Positions 15,377 through 18,762 of a DNA stretch of 18,762 bases are shown here, piece by piece (position 1 is the first letter of the stretch; every line of letters begins with the position of its first letter). Position numbers and translations under genes: made by a program. Source of the stretch: an uncultured Clostridia bacterium. Lineage in GTDB: Bacteria > Bacillota > Clostridia > Oscillospirales > CAG-272. Where the stretch lies: NCBI GenBank assembly GCA_937892405.1, contig CALAFS010000281.1, positions 1 to 18,762 on the forward strand, read 5' to 3'. Under the pieces are notes generated by a model that did not search any database, was not told where the DNA came from, and saw only the letters and a program-made list of their open reading frames with translations.

Positions 15377-15560
15377 GTCTTCTTTTTGTGTAGGGCATGA
15401 GGATTTCGTGAATTTTCTTCTCTGCACGCTCTTATTTTTTTCGGCGGAGCGTTTTTCCCCGGCGGTTCCAGTTTTTTGTGCACGGCGCGCGCTGGCGGGC
15501 ATAACTTTTGGTAAAATCGTCCGATTTTTGGTACTTTTTCGTGAATCTCATCAAACCCCC

Positions 15561-15589
15561 TTGCCTTTTTTCGCGCGGGTTGTTATAAT
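15561..15589 (+). promoter_or_regulatory. Sigma-A promoter of the DUF4091 gene
   Basis: TTGCCT (15561-15566) and TATAAT (15584-15589) have a 17-bp spacer, and TG before the -10 box gives an extended -10. Predicted start is about 15596, with a leader of about 69 bases. Confidence 0.85.
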
Positions 15590-15664
15590 GGGGGTAACAC
15601 CGGCGCCGACCGGACATGAACACAGAACACTTTGTGCCGTCAAGACGGCAGAATGGAGAGTCCT

Positions 15665-17281
15665 ATGGAATTTTTGCTTGTTCCCGCAGAAGAGAAGGTT
15701 CTTCCCGATCGCTACCCCGCACATGAAGAGCGGGCGAACAGCATGGCGAAGGACGAGACATTTTCCTTTCAGCTTGCTTTTTATTCAAATGCCATTCCCT
15801 ATACGGTAAAGACCGAGAGCGCGATCGACGCGTTCATCACCTGCTATAAGACCGATCCCGTCCCCTGCACCTTTCCGAAGTATGCGAATTTCGACGAGTG
15901 GTACATCTCGGATAAGCCCTTCCTTTGCCCCGATGTGCTGATTCCGCTGGACGGCTCTTTCCAGCCGCGGAGCCGCATCGGATGGAATTCCCTCCGCTTT
16001 GTCGTGCACGGAAAACTGAAGGCGGGCACCTACCCGATTCACATCCGCCTGACCACGCCCGAAGGGGAGATCCTCGCGGATACGATCTATACTCTGACGG
16101 TAAAGGACTTTACCCTCGGCGAGAGCCGCCTCATCTATACGAGCTGGTTCCACTATGACGGCATCGCGCAGTATTATCATCTGCCCGTCTTCAGCCGCGC
16201 GTACAATAAGATCATGGACGACTTCGTCAAGGTTGCTGTCCGTCACGGTATGAATATGCTCCTGATCCCGATGTTCACCCCGCCCCTTGATACGAAGGTC
16301 GGCGGCGAGCGCCTGACGGTTCAGCTGGTCGATGTCGCGAAGACGGAGGACTCCTATGAGGTGAATCTCGATCGCCTTATCGACTTCATGAAGCATGTGA
16401 AGAAGCTCGGCACCCGTTATTTCGAGATGTCCCACCTCTTCACGCAGTGGGGCGCGACAGCCGCTCCGAAGGTCATGGCGACCACGAAAGAGGGGGAGAA
16501 ACGCATTTTCGGCTGGGATACACCCGCAGTCGGTGGGGAATACGAGAAATTCCTCCGTGTCTTCCTTCCCGCACTCCGTGCCCGCCTGATCGAGGAGGGA
16601 CTGTATGAGAATTGCTATTTCCATCTCTCCGATGAGCCGAACGACAAGCACCTTGAAAACTATACCGCGATCCGCGATCTTGTCTTCTCCCTGATGCCCG
16701 ATGCCAAGGGCATGGACGCGCTCAGCCATTACGAATTTTATGAGCGCGGACTGGTGAAATGCCCCGTCGTCGCCACCGACTATATCAATCCCTTCCTCGA
16801 AAATCATGTCGAGGGACTCTGGGCATACTATTGTTGCGGAGAAGGACATCATTACCTCTCGAACCGCCTGATGGCGATGCCCGGCGAGCGCACCCGCGCC
16901 CTCGGCTTCCAGCTCTGGCTCTGCAAGATCAAGGGCTTCCTTCAGTGGGGCTATAACTTCTACAATTCGGTGCTCTCGGAGCGCCCGATTGACCCCTACC
17001 TTGTCAACGACGCCGACGGCGCTTTCCCGTCGGGCGACCCCTTCGTGGTCTATCCTTCGCAGGACGGCCACGCCCTCGACTCGATCCGTCATGAGATCTT
17101 CTATGACGCGATCCAGGATTACAACCTCATGTGCGTCGCCGAAGAGAAGATCGGCAGAGAAGCCGCGGCGAAGATTCTCACCGACCTCGGCTTCCGTGAG
17201 AACTTCACCGACTACCCGCACGATCTCGGCGCGCTGAAAGCCGCGCGTCGCGCCGCGCAGGACGCGATCACGACCCGCTGA
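15665..17281 (+). CDS. DUF4091 / GH123-type putative glycoside hydrolase
   Basis: The protein has 538 residues and no signal peptide, so it is probably cytoplasmic. An N-terminal beta-rich domain (about 1-150, ending GTYPIHIRLTTPEG...) precedes a catalytic barrel with SRLIYTSWFHYDGIA, HGMNMLLIPMFTPP and YENCYFHLSDEPNDKHL. The DEP motif gives Asp323-Glu324, equivalent to the paired Asp-Glu of GH123 beta-N-acetylgalactosaminidases, which use substrate-assisted catalysis. C-terminal aromatic stretches (LWAYYCCGEG, GFLQWGYNFYN) are typical of DUF4091. The start at 15665 follows GGAG by six bases; an ATG at 15653 overlaps that site. The substrate is not known; GH123 specificity is inference. It stands alone with its own promoter and terminator. 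Confidence 0.85.
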   Translation: MEFLLVPAEEKVLPDRYPAHEERANSMAKDETFSFQLAFYSNAIPYTVKTESAIDAFITCYKTDPVPCTFPKYANFDEWYISDKPFLCPDVLIPLDGSFQPRSRIGWNSLRFVVHGKLKAGTYPIHIRLTTPEGEILADTIYTLTVKDFTLGESRLIYTSWFHYDGIAQYYHLPVFSRAYNKIMDDFVKVAVRHGMNMLLIPMFTPPLDTKVGGERLTVQLVDVAKTEDSYEVNLDRLIDFMKHVKKLGTRYFEMSHLFTQWGATAAPKVMATTKEGEKRIFGWDTPAVGGEYEKFLRVFLPALRARLIEEGLYENCYFHLSDEPNDKHLENYTAIRDLVFSLMPDAKGMDALSHYEFYERGLVKCPVVATDYINPFLENHVEGLWAYYCCGEGHHYLSNRLMAMPGERTRALGFQLWLCKIKGFLQWGYNFYNSVLSERPIDPYLVNDADGAFPSGDPFVVYPSQDGHALDSIRHEIFYDAIQDYNLMCVAEEKIGREAAAKILTDLGFRENFTDYPHDLGALKAARRAAQDAITTR

Positions 17282-17291
17282 ATACGGACCC

Positions 17292-17325
17292 GCCCCGGTG
17301 CCACGGCACCGGGGCAACGATTTTT
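17292..17325 (+). terminator. Intrinsic terminator of the DUF4091 gene
   Basis: A 10-bp GC-rich stem (GCCCCGGTGC with GCACCGGGGC) closes a CACG loop at 17292-17315. Five bases later comes TTTTT. It begins 10 bases after the stop codon. Confidence 0.75.
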
Positions 17326-17335
17326 CGTCGGATTC

Positions 17336-17364
17336 TTGCATTTTTCCCTGCGATGTGGTATACT
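17336..17364 (+). promoter_or_regulatory. Sigma-A promoter of the MBL-fold gene
   Basis: TTGCAT (17336-17341) and TATACT (17359-17364) have a 17-bp spacer, with TG one base before the -10 box. Predicted start is near 17371, about 39 bases before the start codon. Confidence 0.85.
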
Positions 17365-17409
17365 CGAAGAAACAAGTCACGGAGTTTCCGTCGGCAGGAA
17401 GGAGAGTTT

Positions 17410-18244
17410 ATGAAACTTTTGTATCTCGGCACCGCGGCGGCGGAAGGTATGCCGGCGCTCTTGCACCTGCGCGACCTGCCTTGCGGCGAGACGGCGGGGA
17501 GGACGCGACCTGCGCACCCGCTCGCAGGCGTTGCTCGACGGGAAACTGCTTCTTGACTTCCCGTGCGACACCCTTTCGCATACCCTGCGGGAGGGAATTG
17601 ACCTTTCGGAGATCTCCGACTGCCTCCTGACGCACACGCACGCCGACCACCTCTATCCCGCCGATCTGAAAAACCGCGCACCCGGCTTTTCCGTCGTCGG
17701 CGACCGCACCTTTACCCTGTGGGGATCCGAGGGCGCGATGGCATATACCGGGGAGAAAATTTCAGCCTTCCGGGAGAGAATGTGCGGCTTTGCGACCCGC
17801 GTGCTTCCTCTTTACGAGACGACCGGGGTCGGGGAATTCTCCGTTACACCCCTTCCCGCCGTGCATGACCCCGATGCCTCTCCCGTGATTTATCTCATCG
17901 GGAACGCGGAGGGAAAGCACCTTCTCTATGCGCATGATACCGGCTTCTTTGCCGACGGCGTGTGGCAGTATTTTGAGACGCACCCCGTGCACCTCGATCT
18001 TGTCTCTCTCGATTGTACCTACGGACAGCGGGAGAGCGCCCGCACTTCGGGGCATATGAACTTCGCGGCGAATCTTCGCGTGCGGGACAGGCTCCTTGCC
18101 CTCGGTGTCGCAGACCGGACGACCACCTTTGTCGCGAACCACTTTTCTCACAACGGAAAAGGCGTTCTCTATGACGAATTTTTCCCCATGGCAGAAGAGC
18201 ATGGTTTCCTGATGTCCTACGACGGTATGACGGTAAAAGTTTGA
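17410..18244 (+). CDS. MBL-fold metallohydrolase (PhnP-like), frameshifted near codon 17
   Basis: The start ATG at 17410 follows a good AGGAAGGAGAG site and reads MKLLYLGTAAAEGMPAL, the classic N-terminus of this family. Near 17461 the frame must change to +1. The new frame reads CTCATC...RRRGGRDLRTRSQALLDGK and continues to the TGA at 18242. Left unshifted, the first frame leaves family sense and ends at 17556. The second frame alone could begin only at a TTG (17531) without a ribosome binding site. Loss of two T's in a TTTT run (expected Leu-Phe-Cys) or gain of one T explains it. Metal motifs remain: THTHADH, PAVHDP, VSLDCTYG and VANHFSHN. A hydrolase of phosphodiester or similar ester bonds is inferred. 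It may be a real mutation, a sequencing indel or recoding; intact length would be about 277 residues. Confidence 0.78.
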
Positions 18245-18275
18245 CGAATCCCGCGTTTTGCAAACAAAAGAATAC

Positions 18276-18322
18276 AAAAATCGCCTGTTTTTTGGAAATT
18301 CCCCAAAACAGGCGGTTTTTTT
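18276..18322 (+). terminator. Intrinsic terminator of the MBL-fold gene
   Basis: CGCCTGTTTT (18282-18291) pairs with AAAACAGGCG (18305-18314), extended outward by A-T pairs, with the T-run TTTTTTT from 18316. It starts 32 bases after the stop codon. Confidence 0.9.
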
Positions 18323-18499
18323 ATTACATATAATAACTCACGATAGAATAAAATGCTTTTTGATTTCCGCTTGCCCGCGTCAAATAGAGACTCTCGCGCT
18401 TTGCTGCCTTGTAGGGGGCGGCGCCCCCGACGACCCGCTACGCAAAGGCTCAATTTGCGTTATCGGGAGATTGTTGCGTTATCGTTTTGCCCGTAGGGG

Positions 18500-18517
18500 C
18501 GACCATCGGTCGCCCGC
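18500..18517 (+). repeat. Short palindromic repeat, copy B (CGACCATCGGTCG)
   Basis: CGACCATCGGTCGCCCGC is the partner of the copy at 8779-8796. Both copies keep a 5-bp stem around ATC despite a base-pair change. Confidence 0.55.
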
Positions 18518-18583
18518 TTTGGCGTCTCTCTATAATGTGGTTTTGCCTGACAGGCTCCCTCCTCCATTTTTTATAAAAATGAC

Positions 18584-18634
18584 ACCTCCCTCAAAGCGCT
18601 TCGGCTTGCCGAAGCGCTTTGAGGGAGGTTTTTT
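18584..18634. terminator. Perfect 21-bp hairpin with T-run inside the second element
   Basis: A perfect 21-bp stem (18584-18604 with 18609-18629, core CAAAGCGCTTCGG) has a CTTG loop and is followed by TTTTTT on the plus strand. On the minus strand it is followed by GTCATTTTT. It has terminator form, but the nearest plus-strand gene already ends at the terminator at 18276, so it may instead be a repeat module. Confidence 0.7.
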
Positions 18635-18762
18635 GTGTGTAAATTTGCCGCATGATCCCACCTTGGTGTGATAGAAAAAACATATGCGGAAGCGGGCGAG
18701 AATGCCTCGCAGAAACGCGTGCAATCAGCAAAGCGTAACGGGTCGTCGAGGGCGCCGACCCC

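Larger units (their letters stand above)
15196..15664. other. 469-bp divergent intergenic region
   Basis: It lies between the minus-strand membrane protein gene and the plus-strand DUF4091 gene. It holds two minus-strand promoters (15238-15266, 15348-15376), a hairpin (15298-15320) and the plus-strand promoter at 15561-15589. A 39-codon basic minus-strand frame (start near 15551, preceded by AAGGGGG) was considered and left out. In 15377-15560 nothing else was recognised beyond T-rich tracts. Confidence 0.7.
18245..18762. other. Gene-free right end of the window
   Basis: The terminator of the MBL-fold gene is followed by about 85 AT-rich bases, including an orphan TATAAT at 18329 with no -35 box. 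The second inverted-repeat element then runs to the window edge. Open frames here (for example 18258-18671) read through hairpins on both strands and lack ribosome binding sites. Confidence 0.7.
18410..18762. repeat. Second copy of the inverted-repeat element, with inserted segment (runs off window)
   Basis: The left end TGTAGGGGGCGGCGCCCCCG... (18410-18437) and the right end (18739-18762, cut by the window) are inverted copies of the termini of the 8853 element. Beyond the left end, GTTATCGTTTTGCCCGTAGG matches the reverse strand of the first element's right half. Beyond the right end, GCGAGGCATTCTCGCCCGC (minus strand) matches the first element's left half. The central 18518-18690 has no match in the first element and holds a perfect hairpin. 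Confidence 0.7.

Noticed and set aside
15432..15551. 39-codon basic minus-strand frame (MRFTKKYQK...) preceded by AAGGGGG
   Set aside because: No family was recognised, the composition is only Lys/Arg-rich, and no matching promoter was found. It is possible but unsupported.
15785..17380. 531-codon minus-strand open frame opposite the DUF4091 gene
   Set aside because: It runs antisense through a recognised family and into the terminator and promoter at 17292-17364, with no start signal.
18258..18671. 137-codon plus-strand frame at the right end
   Set aside because: It reads through a terminator, the inverted-repeat element and a perfect hairpin; the hairpin makes both strands read a similar PPSKRFG peptide, the sign of a non-coding palindrome.

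Overview
The window looks like a GC-rich chromosome segment from an uncultured endospore-forming Firmicute, class Clostridia. The reasons are strong AGGAGG-type ribosome binding sites, canonical sigma-A promoters with 17-bp spacers, the rny-ymdB pair, Gram-positive lipoproteins, and a tiny spoVM-like gene. No genus can be named from sequence alone. No phage, plasmid, CRISPR array, rRNA or tRNA was seen. The window is mostly housekeeping and cell-envelope genes separated by unusually structured intergenic regions.

Layout. (1) 1-4362, plus strand: the 3' part of a GldG-like ABC-transporter auxiliary protein, then a DUF4340-type membrane-anchored protein 14 bp downstream. Their partners (GldF-like permease, ATPase) should lie upstream of the window. 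(2) 4523-8727, plus: a promoter, a trigger-factor-like lipoprotein, a terminator, rnhA (RNase HI) overlapping by ATGA a second FKBP/trigger-factor-like lipoprotein, and a strong terminator. (3) 8728-9429: a gene-free block with a 162-bp element bearing 28-bp terminal inverted repeats, an AT-rich degenerate repeat, and the rny promoter. (4) 9430-12105, plus: rny (RNase Y) and a ymdB-type phosphodiesterase, separated by 360 bp that contain an intrinsic terminator. (5) 12227-14161, plus: mnmG behind a folded leader. (6) 14287-15376, minus: a 250-aa single-pass membrane protein of unknown function followed by a 25-codon spoVM gene. The block ends in a bidirectional terminator shared with mnmG. (7) 15561-18322, plus: a GH123/DUF4091-type putative glycosidase and a metallo-beta-lactamase-fold hydrolase whose reading frame is broken near codon 17, each with its own promoter and terminator. 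(8) 18323-18762: a second copy of the inverted-repeat element, cut by the window end, with an inserted segment carrying a perfect 21-bp hairpin.

The genes form three themes. Envelope biogenesis is represented by the Gld-type transporter parts and two surface foldase-like lipoproteins. RNA and nucleic-acid metabolism is represented by RNase HI, RNase Y, YmdB and MnmG. Sporulation is represented by SpoVM. The points most worth following are the hidden spoVM gene, the pair of trigger-factor-like lipoproteins with possible FKBP-like lobes also in the DUF4340 protein, the dispersed inverted-repeat family with a pairing-preserving change between two copies of an internal hairpin, and the frameshifted hydrolase.
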